Source of the DNA: RUG708 sp050946535
GTDB taxonomy: Bacteria; Bacillota; Clostridia; Peptostreptococcales; Anaerovoracaceae
Assembly: GCA_050946535.1 (NCBI GenBank)
Contig: JBMNUZ010000008.1
Location: 26,755-90,754 of the forward strand
Length of the DNA stretch: 64,000 nucleotides
Direction: 5' to 3'
A program made the position numbers and the translations under genes. How positions within the stretch are numbered: position 1 is the stretch's first letter; every line of letters starts with the position of its first letter. This document shows positions 50,153 to 59,553 of the stretch, in pieces. The notes beneath the pieces were generated by a model. The model did no database searches, was not told where the DNA came from, and was given only the letters and a program-made list of their open reading frames with translations.

Positions 50153-50626
50153 TCTACTTTTCTCCTGAAAATGTCATTCTATTTTGATGCCGTCTTTATC
50201 ACTGACATTACTCTTCATGATAACACAAATAAAAGTCATGACGCAGCCGCAGCCGCATATTCTTTTGTTTATTTTTATGCGCTGCAAAAGAACGCTTGCC
50301 GCACGGGCTGTGACAAGAAGCGCTAACCTCAATGGCTGTGTGCCGGTCACGTAACCACGCAGCACCGTAATCACTCAGCGTTTCTACAGGATCCGCCCGG
50401 CGTCCCTTCAAAAATACTTGTAGCCCGGACAAATATATTATAAATTAGAAGTCACAAGCAGTTCAAAACGGATCCTGTGATTATATACCCGTTTTTTATC
50501 TGATGTACGGCCGTCTGGACCGTAATATTTCATATAAAAGGGTTTCGTCACCGGATTATAATAATATTATTCAGTATAATATGCAAATAATAACACATTG
50601 GGATATTTCGGGCAAGGAGGTCATAT
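50153..50626. other. Divergent intergenic region dapF/rqcH
   Basis: 474 bases between divergent genes. Two TATAAT-like boxes near 50557 and 50575 precede rqcH but have no good -35. No other structure seen. Confidence 0.5.
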
Positions 50627-52366
50627 ATGGCATTTGACGGAATTGTAACGACCGCTGTCGTGCATGAAATAAAAGAAGCAGTGACGGGCGGAAGAATAGA
50701 TAAAATTTATCAGCCGTCCTCCGAGGAGATAATCCTGCTGATCAGAAACGGACACGAAAAATACAGACTCTATGTATCGGCTGCCGCAAATCACGCGTCA
50801 ATCTATCTCACCGAGGGAAAGGACACGAATCCTCTGAATCCGCCTTCGTTCTGCATGCTGCTGAGAAAGCATCTGCAGAGCGCCCGCATCAGGGAAGTGC
50901 GCCAGGTCGATTCGGAAAGAATAGTCGAAATATACACCGACGCGGTAAACGAACTCGGTTTCAGCGTGAATCACAAGCTGGTCATCGAAATAATGGGCCG
51001 TCACAGCAACATATCGCTGGTAGACATGAGGACCGGAAAAATCATCGACTCGATCAAACGGCTTTCGGGCGACGTCAACAGGTACAGGCAGACGCTGCCC
51101 GGCGTCGAATACGTGGCTCCGCCGTCTCACGGAAAGATACCGTATTTCGGGCTCGGCCGCGATGAATTCGGAAAGATTATCAGCGGAAATACGGCGCACG
51201 ATCCCGAAAAGGCGCTCGTTTCCTCAATACAGGGAATCAGCACGGTCATGGCGTCGGAACTCGTATTCAGAGCAGAAAAATCAGGCGGTGATTTCACTGA
51301 CAATCTGTACAACGAATTGATGAAAGTCATAGATCAGGTATCATCAGGCGCGGCTGAACCGGCCGTCTATCGCGATAAGGAAGGGGCGCCTGCCGATTTT
51401 CACGCCGTCGAACTCACCATGTACGGCGGCACTTACGAACGCGACGAAAAAGACAGCGTGAGCACAGCATGCCGCGAGTATTTCGAAGGACGCATGTCGT
51501 CGAACCGGATGCGCCAGAAGTCTTCGGACATACGCCGTATCGTAAACGCCGCGATCTCCAAGCTTCAGCTCAAGAAACAGAGGCTGAACGAAGATCTAGT
51601 AAAAGCCGAAAACTCTGACAAGTACCGTCTTTACGGAGAGCTGCTCACGGCGAGCCTTCACAAAATAGAGGAAGGCAGGCGCTTCGCAGAAGTCGAAAAC
51701 TACTACGACGGTACGACTATGAAAATTCCTCTCGATCCGCGCTACAGCCCTGCGAAAAACGCACAGATCTATTTCAAGAAGTACAACAAAGCCAAGACCG
51801 CGGTGGTCGAAAAGCAGAAACAGCTCGACGAAACGGAACGCGAAATAGAGTATCTTTCCTCGGTACTCACCTTTACCGAAAGCGCGGCGGTAAGCGAAGA
51901 TCTCGACGAAATCAGGGCCGAGCTCGCAGAGAACGGGTACATGAAGCCTCACGGCAGCCGGAAACAGCGCAAAAACAATAAAGAAAAGATTCATCCTTAT
52001 GAATATACTCTCTCGACAGGTCTCAAGGTCATGGCCGGGAGAAACAACAAGGAGAACGACCAACTCACATTCAAGAAGGCGTCGTCGGGCGACATCTGGC
52101 TTCACACCAAGGATATACCCGGCTCGCACGTGATTGTGTTTACCGGCGGACGCCAGCTGACGGCTGACGAAATATACGAAGCTGCTTCGATCGCCGCCTA
52201 TCACAGCAAGGCAAAGCAGTCAGCGAACGTGCCTGTAGACTACGTAAATGTCAGATACGTAAAAAAACCTGCCGGTGCACGCCCGGGATACGTCATATTC
52301 ACACACAACAGAACGGTCTACGTGGATCCGAAACTTCCTGCAAGCCACGACGATTCGGGCAATTGA
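50627..52366 (+). CDS. rqcH: Ribosome quality control factor RqcH (NFACT family)
   Basis: Adds C-terminal alanine tails to nascent chains on obstructed 50S subunits. 579 residues: NFACT-N (MAFDGIVTTAVVHEIKEAV...), helix-hairpin-helix region, coiled coil (about 290-440) and NFACT-R (GDIWLHTKDIPGSHVIVF). Previously annotated as fibronectin-binding protein A. AAGGAGG seven to eight bases upstream of ATG. One of few plus-strand genes. Confidence 0.96.
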   Translation: MAFDGIVTTAVVHEIKEAVTGGRIDKIYQPSSEEIILLIRNGHEKYRLYVSAAANHASIYLTEGKDTNPLNPPSFCMLLRKHLQSARIREVRQVDSERIVEIYTDAVNELGFSVNHKLVIEIMGRHSNISLVDMRTGKIIDSIKRLSGDVNRYRQTLPGVEYVAPPSHGKIPYFGLGRDEFGKIISGNTAHDPEKALVSSIQGISTVMASELVFRAEKSGGDFTDNLYNELMKVIDQVSSGAAEPAVYRDKEGAPADFHAVELTMYGGTYERDEKDSVSTACREYFEGRMSSNRMRQKSSDIRRIVNAAISKLQLKKQRLNEDLVKAENSDKYRLYGELLTASLHKIEEGRRFAEVENYYDGTTMKIPLDPRYSPAKNAQIYFKKYNKAKTAVVEKQKQLDETEREIEYLSSVLTFTESAAVSEDLDEIRAELAENGYMKPHGSRKQRKNNKEKIHPYEYTLSTGLKVMAGRNNKENDQLTFKKASSGDIWLHTKDIPGSHVIVFTGGRQLTADEIYEAASIAAYHSKAKQSANVPVDYVNVRYVKKPAGARPGYVIFTHNRTVYVDPKLPASHDDSGN

Positions 52367-52533
52367 TTTTTTGATCCGTACTGCATCATCCGGGGCAGGA
52401 ATTAATGCCGCATGAACAGATATGTCAAATTGCTTCTTACAGCACGTATCATATTACACATATTACAGTGCTTATCACAGCCAATCGAAAATCATTTTGC
52501 ACCTTGCCGGTGCTCAACAGCACTCTTACGCAT

Positions 52534-52569
52534 AAAAAAGAACGGGCAGCCGTCAGGCAGTCCGTTCTT
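52534..52569 (-). terminator. Terminator after secG
   Basis: Minus-strand stem AGAACGG...CCGTTCT with inner GCC/GGC, then TTTTTTA, 25 bases past the secG stop. Confidence 0.85.
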
Positions 52570-52594
52570 CTGACATTCGTATTGAATTTTCAGC

Positions 52595-52837
52595 TTAACT
52601 ATCCAAAGCTGTAAGTGCTATCGCTATGACAAAGAAGATGACAGCGCATACTGTAGTAATTCTCGAAAGAATCGCTTCATAGCCGCTGCTCTTTTTCTTT
52701 CCGAAAAGCTGCTCAGCTCCGCCGCCGATTGAACCCGAAAGTCCGGCGCTGTTTCCCGACTGAAACAGGATGCTAAAGGTGAGCACAAGCGAAACAACGA
52801 TCATGATGATCATCAAAGCTGTCTTCAAATCCTGCAA
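52595..52837 (-). CDS. secG: Protein translocase subunit SecG
   Basis: 80 residues with two membrane helices (MIIMIVVSLVLTFSILF and VCAVIFFVIAIALTAL) around the cytoplasmic loop GNSAGLSGSIGGGAEQLFGKKK, the SecG hallmark. It follows eno, as often in Firmicutes. Confidence 0.95.
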   Translation of the reverse strand: MQDLKTALMIIMIVVSLVLTFSILFQSGNSAGLSGSIGGGAEQLFGKKKSSGYEAILSRITTVCAVIFFVIAIALTALDS

Positions 52838-52949
52838 CCTCCCTGTAATGCTGTCTATGATACGCTCCGGCCGAAAGCGGAGTCCGTATAAATAACGTAA
52901 TTATATCAATCTAAGATAGGTTAGCACAAAATCACGTCATTTACAAGTG

Positions 52950-54242
52950 CTATTTCCTGATGTTGTAGAAGCTCTCGAGGCCTCTGTACTGTGCGCTCTC
53001 TCCCAGCACTTCCTCGATTCTGAGGAGCTGATTGTACTTCGCTACTCTGTCGGTTCTTGAAGGCGCTCCTGTCTTGATCTGTCCGGCGTTGAGACCGACT
53101 ACGAGATCCGCGATAGTCACATCTTCCGTTTCGCCCGAACGGTGCGAAATAATGGCTGTGTATCCAGCCTGCTTTGCCATTTCGACCGCATCTATCGTTT
53201 CTGTAAGAGTACCGATCTGGTTGAGCTTGATCAGAATTGCGTTTGCCGCACCTTCTTTTATTCCCTTTGACAGGCGTTCCGTATTCGTTACGAACAGATC
53301 GTCGCCTACCAGCTGAACGTGGTCTCCCAGTCTTTCGGTGAGCTTTTTCCAGCCTTCCCAGTCTTCTTCAGCGAGGCCGTCTTCTATTGAAATTACAGGA
53401 TATTTGCTGCATATTTCCTCGTAGTAGCCGATCATTTCGTCGGCATTGAGCTTTCTGCCCTCGCCCTTGAGGTCGTAGAGACCGGTCTCTTCGTCATAGA
53501 ATTCGGACGAAGCCGCGTCGATAGCAATTCTGATATCGTCGCCTGGTTTGTAGCCGGCCTTCTCGATGGCTTCTACGATATTGGAAATCGCATCGGCGTT
53601 TGAAGCGAGATCTGGTGCAAAACCGCCTTCATCTCCTACAGCTGTATTGAGGCCCTTGCTCTTGAGAACAGATTTAAGATTGTGGAATACTTCGGCACAC
53701 ATGCGGAGAGCTTCCTTGAAGCTTGCTGCTCCTACAGGCATGATCATGAATTCCTGTATGTCGACATTGTTGTCTGCGTGCTTGCCGCCATTGAGAATGT
53801 TCATCATCGGAACAGGGAGCACCTTGCCGTTTACGCCGCCTGCATACTGGAAGAAAGGCAGTTCGACGGAATCAGCCGCTGCGTGTGCCACCGCGAGAGA
53901 AACTCCGAGCATCGCGTTGGCGCCGAGCTTTGACTTGTTAGGAGTTCCGTCGAGTCTGATAAGCGTTTCATCTATTCCCGGCTGATCAAACGGATTCATG
54001 CCAATGAGTTCATCGGCAATGATCGAGTTGACATTGTCGACGGCATTGAGAACGCCCTTGCCGAGATACCTCGATTCGTCGCCGTCGCGAAGCTCTACCG
54101 CCTCGAATTTTCCTGTTGATGCACCCGAAGGAACGATTGCTCTTCCCATGCTTCCGTCGTCGAGATATACCTCCACCTCAACCGTCGGATTGCCTCTGGA
54201 GTCGAGAACTTCTCTGGCTGCGACTTCTTCGATGTATGACAT
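52950..54242 (-). CDS. eno: Enolase
   Basis: 2-phosphoglycerate dehydratase. 430 residues; ARQVLDSRG-like start (AREVLDSRGNPTVEVEV), metal ligands in ISIEDGLAEEDW and VGDDLFVTN, catalytic Lys in ILIKLNQIGT and signature ISHRSGETED. It has its own promoter with a palindrome and is separated from tpiA by a terminator. Confidence 0.98.
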   Translation of the reverse strand: MSYIEEVAAREVLDSRGNPTVEVEVYLDDGSMGRAIVPSGASTGKFEAVELRDGDESRYLGKGVLNAVDNVNSIIADELIGMNPFDQPGIDETLIRLDGTPNKSKLGANAMLGVSLAVAHAAADSVELPFFQYAGGVNGKVLPVPMMNILNGGKHADNNVDIQEFMIMPVGAASFKEALRMCAEVFHNLKSVLKSKGLNTAVGDEGGFAPDLASNADAISNIVEAIEKAGYKPGDDIRIAIDAASSEFYDEETGLYDLKGEGRKLNADEMIGYYEEICSKYPVISIEDGLAEEDWEGWKKLTERLGDHVQLVGDDLFVTNTERLSKGIKEGAANAILIKLNQIGTLTETIDAVEMAKQAGYTAIISHRSGETEDVTIADLVVGLNAGQIKTGAPSRTDRVAKYNQLLRIEEVLGESAQYRGLESFYNIRK

Positions 54243-54290
54243 TTATACAACCTCCTGTAAAATGGGTAAAGTAGTTTTTCTGTATTTTAT

Positions 54291-54319
54291 AGAATATCAC
54301 AGCAGCGGTGACAGTTCAA
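54291..54319 (-). promoter_or_regulatory. Promoter of eno
   Basis: TTGAAC (54314-54319) and TATTCT (54291-54296), 17 bases apart on the minus strand. Confidence 0.7.
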
Positions 54320-54320
54320 C

Positions 54321-54338
54321 TTATGCGCATACGCATAA
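54321..54338. promoter_or_regulatory. Palindrome next to the eno -35 box
   Basis: Arms TTATGCG and CGCATAA around four bases, ending one base upstream of the -35 element. A regulator-binding site is inferred. Confidence 0.55.
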
Positions 54339-54413
54339 TGACAAGTTTTAAGAGAATGCAAAGCCGTAAAATCCGGCACTCTGGCGGGTCTGAAAAATAA
54401 AAAAATCCGTCTG

Positions 54414-54444
54414 TAAAAATGGACCGTGGAAATTTCCACGGTCC
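54414..54444 (-). terminator. Terminator after tpiA
   Basis: Perfect stem GGACCGTGGAAA/TTTCCACGGTCC followed by ATTTTT on the minus strand. Confidence 0.9.
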
Positions 54445-54505
54445 CTGATTTTCTGCCAGTCCTGCTTCCGGCCGATGACCGGCTGCTATTGCCTGTGAAC
54501 GGCTG

Positions 54506-55327
54506 TTATTTTTTCGAAATATTCTTAACCGAAACCTGCTTGAGCGACTCCTTCCTCAGGCTGTCGTCAAACGCAACTATCTTTGCAAATCTTTCGGGAT
54601 CGAGGCTTGCTCCGCCCACGAGAGCTCCGTCGATATCTTCCATAGACATCAGCGAGGCTATATTGTTCTCGTTGACCGAGCCGCCGTACTGAACGATAAT
54701 CTTGTCGGCCGTCTCGCTCCCGTACTTCTCGGCGAGCACCGATCTTATGAGCGCAGCCATCTCTTCTGCCTGTTCAGGCGTCGCTGTCTTGCCTGTGCCG
54801 ATAGCCCACAGCGGTTCGTACGCTATCGCTGCGAATTCAGCCTCTACTGCCTGGACGTTTTCCAGCGAATCGAGGAGCATGCTGCGGACGGCATCCTTAT
54901 AGCGGCCGGCTTCTCTGTCTTCCAGATCCTCGCCCACGCAGAGCACCGGTCTGATGTCGTGAGTGTACGCCGCTTTCAATTTCTTTGCGCAGGAAGCGCT
55001 CGTCTCGCCGAAGTATTTCCTGCGTTCCGAATGTCCGATGATGACTCTTTCGATGCCGAGGTCGGACAGCATCGACGGGGAAATTTCTCCGGTATAGGCT
55101 CCCTTGTCTTCGTAAAACATATTCTGAGCTCCTACATCGACTCCCCTGAGCAGGAAAATAACTTTCAGCGCTGACATGTGAATATACGGAACGAAAAGAG
55201 CCACATCGACCTTGCTGAGATCCACCTGCTCATCCTTCAGCTTCTGAACGAAAAGCTCGCCGTAATCGGTCGCTTCGTTGATGTTTTTATTCATTTTCCA
55301 GTTGCCAGCGATAAACGGCTTTCTCAT
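54506..55327 (-). CDS. tpiA: Triose-phosphate isomerase
   Basis: 273 residues, slightly longer than usual at the C-terminus. Catalytic Lys in GNWKMN, His in IGHSERR, Glu in AYEPLWAIGTGK, phosphate loop GGSVNENN. It follows pgk by 27 bases. Confidence 0.97.
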   Translation of the reverse strand: MRKPFIAGNWKMNKNINEATDYGELFVQKLKDEQVDLSKVDVALFVPYIHMSALKVIFLLRGVDVGAQNMFYEDKGAYTGEISPSMLSDLGIERVIIGHSERRKYFGETSASCAKKLKAAYTHDIRPVLCVGEDLEDREAGRYKDAVRSMLLDSLENVQAVEAEFAAIAYEPLWAIGTGKTATPEQAEEMAALIRSVLAEKYGSETADKIIVQYGGSVNENNIASLMSMEDIDGALVGGASLDPERFAKIVAFDDSLRKESLKQVSVKNISKK

Positions 55328-55354
55328 ATATATTTCCTCCTGATATATTCTGAA

Positions 55355-56542
55355 TTATTTGTCTTCGAGGCACTCCACGCCCGGAAGCTTTTTGCCTTCG
55401 AGGAATTCGAGCGATGCTCCGCCGCCCGTGGAGATATGGGAGATACCATCCTCAAGTCCGAACTTTCGCACTGCCGCGGCGCTGTCTCCGCCGCCTATTA
55501 CCGTAACAGCCTTCGTATCGTTCATCGCCTGCGCGATCGCTCTTGTACCGCTTGCGAAATTATCCATTTCAAACACGCCGGCCGGTCCGTTCCAGACGAC
55601 CGTGGCCGAACTCATTATCACATTTCTGTAGAGTTCCTGCGTCTTCGGACCTATATCGAGACCCATCATGTCGGCCGGCATGCTGTCGACATCAACGCAT
55701 ACCGACGGAGAATCGTTCTTGAACTCCTTCGCGCAGATCGTATCCACTGGAAGAAGCATTTTCACGCCATTTTCTTCAGCCTTCTTCAAGAGATCAAGAG
55801 AAAGCTTGATAGAATTCTCGTCGAGCAGCGACGTACCTATTTCGTAGCCCTGAGCCTTCAGAAATGTATATGCCATACCTCCGCCTATAAGGATCGTGTC
55901 GACCTTGTCGAGCAGATTCTCGATCAGAGGAATCTTATCGGCAACTTTTGAACCTCCGAGTACAGCGGTAAACGGCTTCGCCGGATTCTCGAGCAGTCCT
56001 CCGAAAAACTTTATCTCCTTTTCGAGAAGGAATCCGCTTACGGCCGGCAGAAAATCGGCTACTCCGGCTGTCGAGCAGTGAGCCCTGTGAGCCGTTCCGA
56101 ACGCGTCGTTCACGAATATTTCCGCGAGAGAAGCGAGTTCCGCCGAAAACTTCGGATCGTTCTTCGTCTCTTCAGGTCTGAACCTGACGTTTTCTATTAG
56201 CATCACACTGCCCGGTTCAAGAGCCTCGGCGGCATCCCTTACCGCCGGGCCAACTACCTCGGGTTCGCTCACAAATATGACTTCCGTGCCCAGGAGTTCC
56301 GAAAGTCTGTTTGCCACCGGAGCCAGCGAATACTTCATATCGGCTACTCCCTTTGGTCTGCCGAGATGGGATGCGACTATAGTCCGCGCATTGTGCTCCA
56401 TCAGATATTTTATTGTAGGCAGCGCCGCCCTGATGCGCCTGTCGTCCGTTATTTCCCCGTTGTCGTCGAGAGGAACGTTGAAATCGCACCTTAAGAAAAC
56501 CCTTTTATTCTCGACATCTACATCTCTGACTGTCTTTTTCAT
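55355..56542 (-). CDS. pgk: Phosphoglycerate kinase
   Basis: 395 residues, normal length; RCDFNVPLDDNGEITDDRRI, SHLGRPKG, GPAGVFE and GGGDSAAA are the substrate and nucleotide motifs. It lies 6 bases after gap. Confidence 0.98.
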   Translation of the reverse strand: MKKTVRDVDVENKRVFLRCDFNVPLDDNGEITDDRRIRAALPTIKYLMEHNARTIVASHLGRPKGVADMKYSLAPVANRLSELLGTEVIFVSEPEVVGPAVRDAAEALEPGSVMLIENVRFRPEETKNDPKFSAELASLAEIFVNDAFGTAHRAHCSTAGVADFLPAVSGFLLEKEIKFFGGLLENPAKPFTAVLGGSKVADKIPLIENLLDKVDTILIGGGMAYTFLKAQGYEIGTSLLDENSIKLSLDLLKKAEENGVKMLLPVDTICAKEFKNDSPSVCVDVDSMPADMMGLDIGPKTQELYRNVIMSSATVVWNGPAGVFEMDNFASGTRAIAQAMNDTKAVTVIGGGDSAAAVRKFGLEDGISHISTGGGASLEFLEGKKLPGVECLEDK

Positions 56543-56548
56543 AGATTC

Positions 56549-57553
56549 TTACTCCTTTTCGGCTATGAGATTCACGAGATCGCAAATTCTTCCCGAATAT
56601 CCCCATTCGTTATCATACCATGCTACAACTCTCAGCATGGTCTCGTCAATAACCAGTGTGGAAAGAGCATCTATTACGCATGTATTTTCCTCACCCTTGT
56701 AGTCGACCGAAACGAGTGGCTCGTCGCTGTAGCCCATGAAGCCTTTCATAGGGCCCTCTGCCTGTTCTTTGAGCATGCCGTTGACTTCTTCGACAGTTAC
56801 CTTTTTACTGATGTCGAAAACGACGTCTGTCAGTGAAACCGCAGGTACCGGAACTCTTACTGCGCTTCCGGTAAGACGGCCTTTGAGATGCGGCAGAACG
56901 ACTCCCAGGGCTTTAGCCGCGCCCGAAGTCGTAGGTATCATCGAAACGGCTGCGGCTCTCGTGCGCCTGAAATCCTTGTGAGGCTTGTCGAGCAGATTCT
57001 GATCGTTTGTGTATGCGTGAACGGTCGTAAATACGCCTCTCGTGATGCCGTACTGTTCGTCTATCAGCTTCGCGAAGAGCGACATGCAGTTCGTCGTGCA
57101 CGATGCCATCGAGATGATGTTGTGGGATGAAGGATCGTATATGTCCTGGTTTACTCCCATGACGATCATGGCGTCGGCATCGTATACAGGAGCGCCGATA
57201 ACAACTTTTTTCGCGCCTGCGCGCAAGTGTTTCACGGCTCCGGCTCTCGATGCAAACCTGCCTGTCGATTCGACGACGAGATCGATTCCCATCTCTTTCC
57301 ACGGCAGTTTTTCAGGGTCCTGTTCGCTGAGAACCTCTATTTCCTTTCCGCCGACTATGATGCTGTGGTCTGTGCTCTTCACATCCCCTTTATAGACTCC
57401 GTAGCAGCTGTCGTATTTCAGCAGATGAGCCAGCTCAGCCGGGCTCGTCAGATCGTTTATCGCTGCTATTTCAAAGTCTCTGTCTTTCTCTTCAGAAATC
57501 TTGAATACATTTCTTCCAATACGTCCAAAACCATTGATTGCAACTTTTAACAC
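56549..57553 (-). CDS. gap: Glyceraldehyde-3-phosphate dehydrogenase, type I
   Basis: 334 residues with NAD-binding INGFGRIGRN, catalytic Cys in SMASCTTNCM and WYDNEWGYS. The gene follows rpoN by 43 bases with no clear terminator between, so it may be transcribed with it. Confidence 0.98.
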   Translation of the reverse strand: MLKVAINGFGRIGRNVFKISEEKDRDFEIAAINDLTSPAELAHLLKYDSCYGVYKGDVKSTDHSIIVGGKEIEVLSEQDPEKLPWKEMGIDLVVESTGRFASRAGAVKHLRAGAKKVVIGAPVYDADAMIVMGVNQDIYDPSSHNIISMASCTTNCMSLFAKLIDEQYGITRGVFTTVHAYTNDQNLLDKPHKDFRRTRAAAVSMIPTTSGAAKALGVVLPHLKGRLTGSAVRVPVPAVSLTDVVFDISKKVTVEEVNGMLKEQAEGPMKGFMGYSDEPLVSVDYKGEENTCVIDALSTLVIDETMLRVVAWYDNEWGYSGRICDLVNLIAEKE

Positions 57554-57596
57554 GTTTTCCTTTTCCTCCGGAATAATTTATTGTAGAACAAAAATT

Positions 57597-59072
57597 TTAT
57601 CGGGCTCTCTTTTTCCTCACGGAAGACGCAGGAATCCCCAGTTCTTCTCTGTATTTTGCAACCGTACGTCTGGAAACCCTGACGCCTGTTATATAGATCG
57701 CCTCGGCGATGGAACGGTCGCTGAGCGGCATGGTTCTGTCCTCGGACTTCACGAGATCCGAAATGAGAACTTTGACCGATTCCGCCGTCGTGCCGGAATC
57801 ACCGAACGACGCCGAACCGGTAAAGAAAAATCTCAGCTCTAACAGGCCCTGCTCGCAGAGCAGGTATTTTCCGTTCACAGCTCTGCTGACGGTCGATTCA
57901 TGAACGCCTACTTCGGACGCCACTTCTTTCATTGTGAGAGGTACAAGAGCCCTGCGGCCCTCGTCGAAGAACTTTTTCTGTCTTCTGACTATTTCGCCTG
58001 ATATCTTGAGAATCGTTTCATCGCGCTGCTTTAACGCTTTGATCAGCCATTTCGCCGATCCTATCTGGGAAGACAGGAACTCGTCCACTTCGCTGCCTGC
58101 CTGATTTCCGGACAGCATCTCTACGTACTCGTCCCTTACCAGAAGTCTCGGGGAGGCTGCACGATTCACGTATACATTATAAACCCCATCTGTCTTTTTA
58201 ACTTTAACATCAGGAATAATATATTTAATATTTTCTGAAGCTGAGTAGCCTCTGCCCGGTTTAGGCTCGAGCGAACGGAGAATCTCGATCCTGTCCTCGG
58301 CTTCGTCTATCTTGATGCCGGTGCTTTTTGCAACGGCCGAAAGCCTGTTTCTGGCCACATCTTCCATATGGTAATCGAGAATTTCCTGATATATGCTGTC
58401 GTATTTATCTATAGCCTTCAGCTGAAGACCGAGGCATTCGTTGAGATTTCCTGCTCCGACGCCCGCCGGATCGAACGAATGCACGACATCGAGCGCCTTC
58501 TTAACCGTATCATCGTCGACGCAGAGCTCTTTCGCTATTTCACTCGGTTCGAGAGTCATGTATCCGTTTTCGTCAAGCGTCTGGATGATGTAGTCGGCGA
58601 CGGCCTTGACGATATACGGAGCCTCTGTAAATTCAAGCTGCGCTCCGAGGTGCTCCTGAAGAGACTCCTCCATGCCTGCATCGTACTCGTTCTTGTCGCG
58701 GTACTTGGAGTCGTACGAGAAATCACGCTGTCCGTCATATGTGCCGGATGGGTAGTCGTCGTAGTCGAACCATTCGTCGCTTTCCCATCCTCCCTCTTCA
58801 GTATCTCCGTAATACTTCTCCTCGAAATTTTCCTCAGCATCCTTCTCTGAGGCAGAATCCGGGGTCGAAGGTACAGCAGCGATCAGCTGCCTGTTCTTGA
58901 TATCCTCTTCGATTACATCGAGAACAGGATTTTTCTCCAGTTCGTCGAAAATGTAGTCGAGAAGCTCCTCGTTGCTGAATTTCAGAATCTTCAGCGACTG
59001 CACCATTTCAGGCGTAAGCGCCAGCTGCTGAGTCTGTTCAGTTTTCAGATCATGTCCCAGGTATACATCCAT
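57597..59072 (-). CDS. rpoN: RNA polymerase sigma-54 factor
   Basis: 491 residues from ATG 59072 (MDVYLGHDLK), with GAGGG seven bases upstream; a GTG 15 bases earlier is less likely. Region I QTQQLALTPEMVQSLKIL, an acidic region II, the core-binding domain, a helix-turn-helix (VGVHESTVSRAVNGKY) and the RpoN box RRTVAKYREELGIP are all present. No sigma-54 activator (EBP) is in the window. It heads the gap-pgk-tpiA block in place of cggR. Confidence 0.96.
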   Translation of the reverse strand: MDVYLGHDLKTEQTQQLALTPEMVQSLKILKFSNEELLDYIFDELEKNPVLDVIEEDIKNRQLIAAVPSTPDSASEKDAEENFEEKYYGDTEEGGWESDEWFDYDDYPSGTYDGQRDFSYDSKYRDKNEYDAGMEESLQEHLGAQLEFTEAPYIVKAVADYIIQTLDENGYMTLEPSEIAKELCVDDDTVKKALDVVHSFDPAGVGAGNLNECLGLQLKAIDKYDSIYQEILDYHMEDVARNRLSAVAKSTGIKIDEAEDRIEILRSLEPKPGRGYSASENIKYIIPDVKVKKTDGVYNVYVNRAASPRLLVRDEYVEMLSGNQAGSEVDEFLSSQIGSAKWLIKALKQRDETILKISGEIVRRQKKFFDEGRRALVPLTMKEVASEVGVHESTVSRAVNGKYLLCEQGLLELRFFFTGSASFGDSGTTAESVKVLISDLVKSEDRTMPLSDRSIAEAIYITGVRVSRRTVAKYREELGIPASSVRKKRAR

Positions 59073-59553
59073 AGTTTGTTCCCTCACAGTTTTTATAAAA
59101 ACACAAGCAATTTACTGCACCGCACACGCGGTTATGAGTTCCGTATAAAAAAAGAAAGCTGAATAAAAAGGGCCGGAAAACAAGGTTATTCCTTGAAAAA
59201 GACCCGTGCTTTCTTTTGTCTATGTAATTATTATACCCTCACAATTAGAATAAATGCATATTTATTTATTCATAATCCTCAATTTGGCACAAAACTTGCT
59301 GTAAGGGTCATGAGCGGACAGCAAGATGAATAGATTTCCATAATGGAAAAACCCGCTCTGATGCGCTGATGCTGCGCTGAAGATACCGCAACTCTGCGCT
59401 GTAAATGTCTCTATGCTGGGCTGCTAGTACTGCTCTTCTGCGTTGCCTGTGTCTCTTTGCTTCGCTGCCGGTACTGCTCTTATACGCTGCCATTATTGCT
59501 GCGCTTCGCTGCCGGTGCCGCTCTGCCGGACTGCTGATCAACCTGTAAATCTT
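59073..59553. other. rpoN leader and degenerate-repeat region
   Basis: It holds a large hairpin at about 59146-59220 (see terminator) and a GC-rich degenerate repeat block at about 59355-59535 with copies of GCTTCGCTGCCGGT. A weak minus-strand frame (59308-59541) reads Arg-rich low-complexity protein; I do not call it a gene. Confidence 0.5.
59146..59220 (-). terminator. Long two-level hairpin upstream of rpoN
   Basis: Minus strand: outer stem AAAGAAAGC/GCTTTCTTT enclosing an inner GGGTC...GGCCC stem and a terminal CAAGG/CCTTG hairpin, followed by TTTTTTT. It either terminates trmL or attenuates rpoN. Confidence 0.6.

Noticed and set aside
59308..59541. 77-residue Arg-rich frame after trmL
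   Set aside because: TTG start with poor site, repeat-derived low complexity, no homologous pattern.
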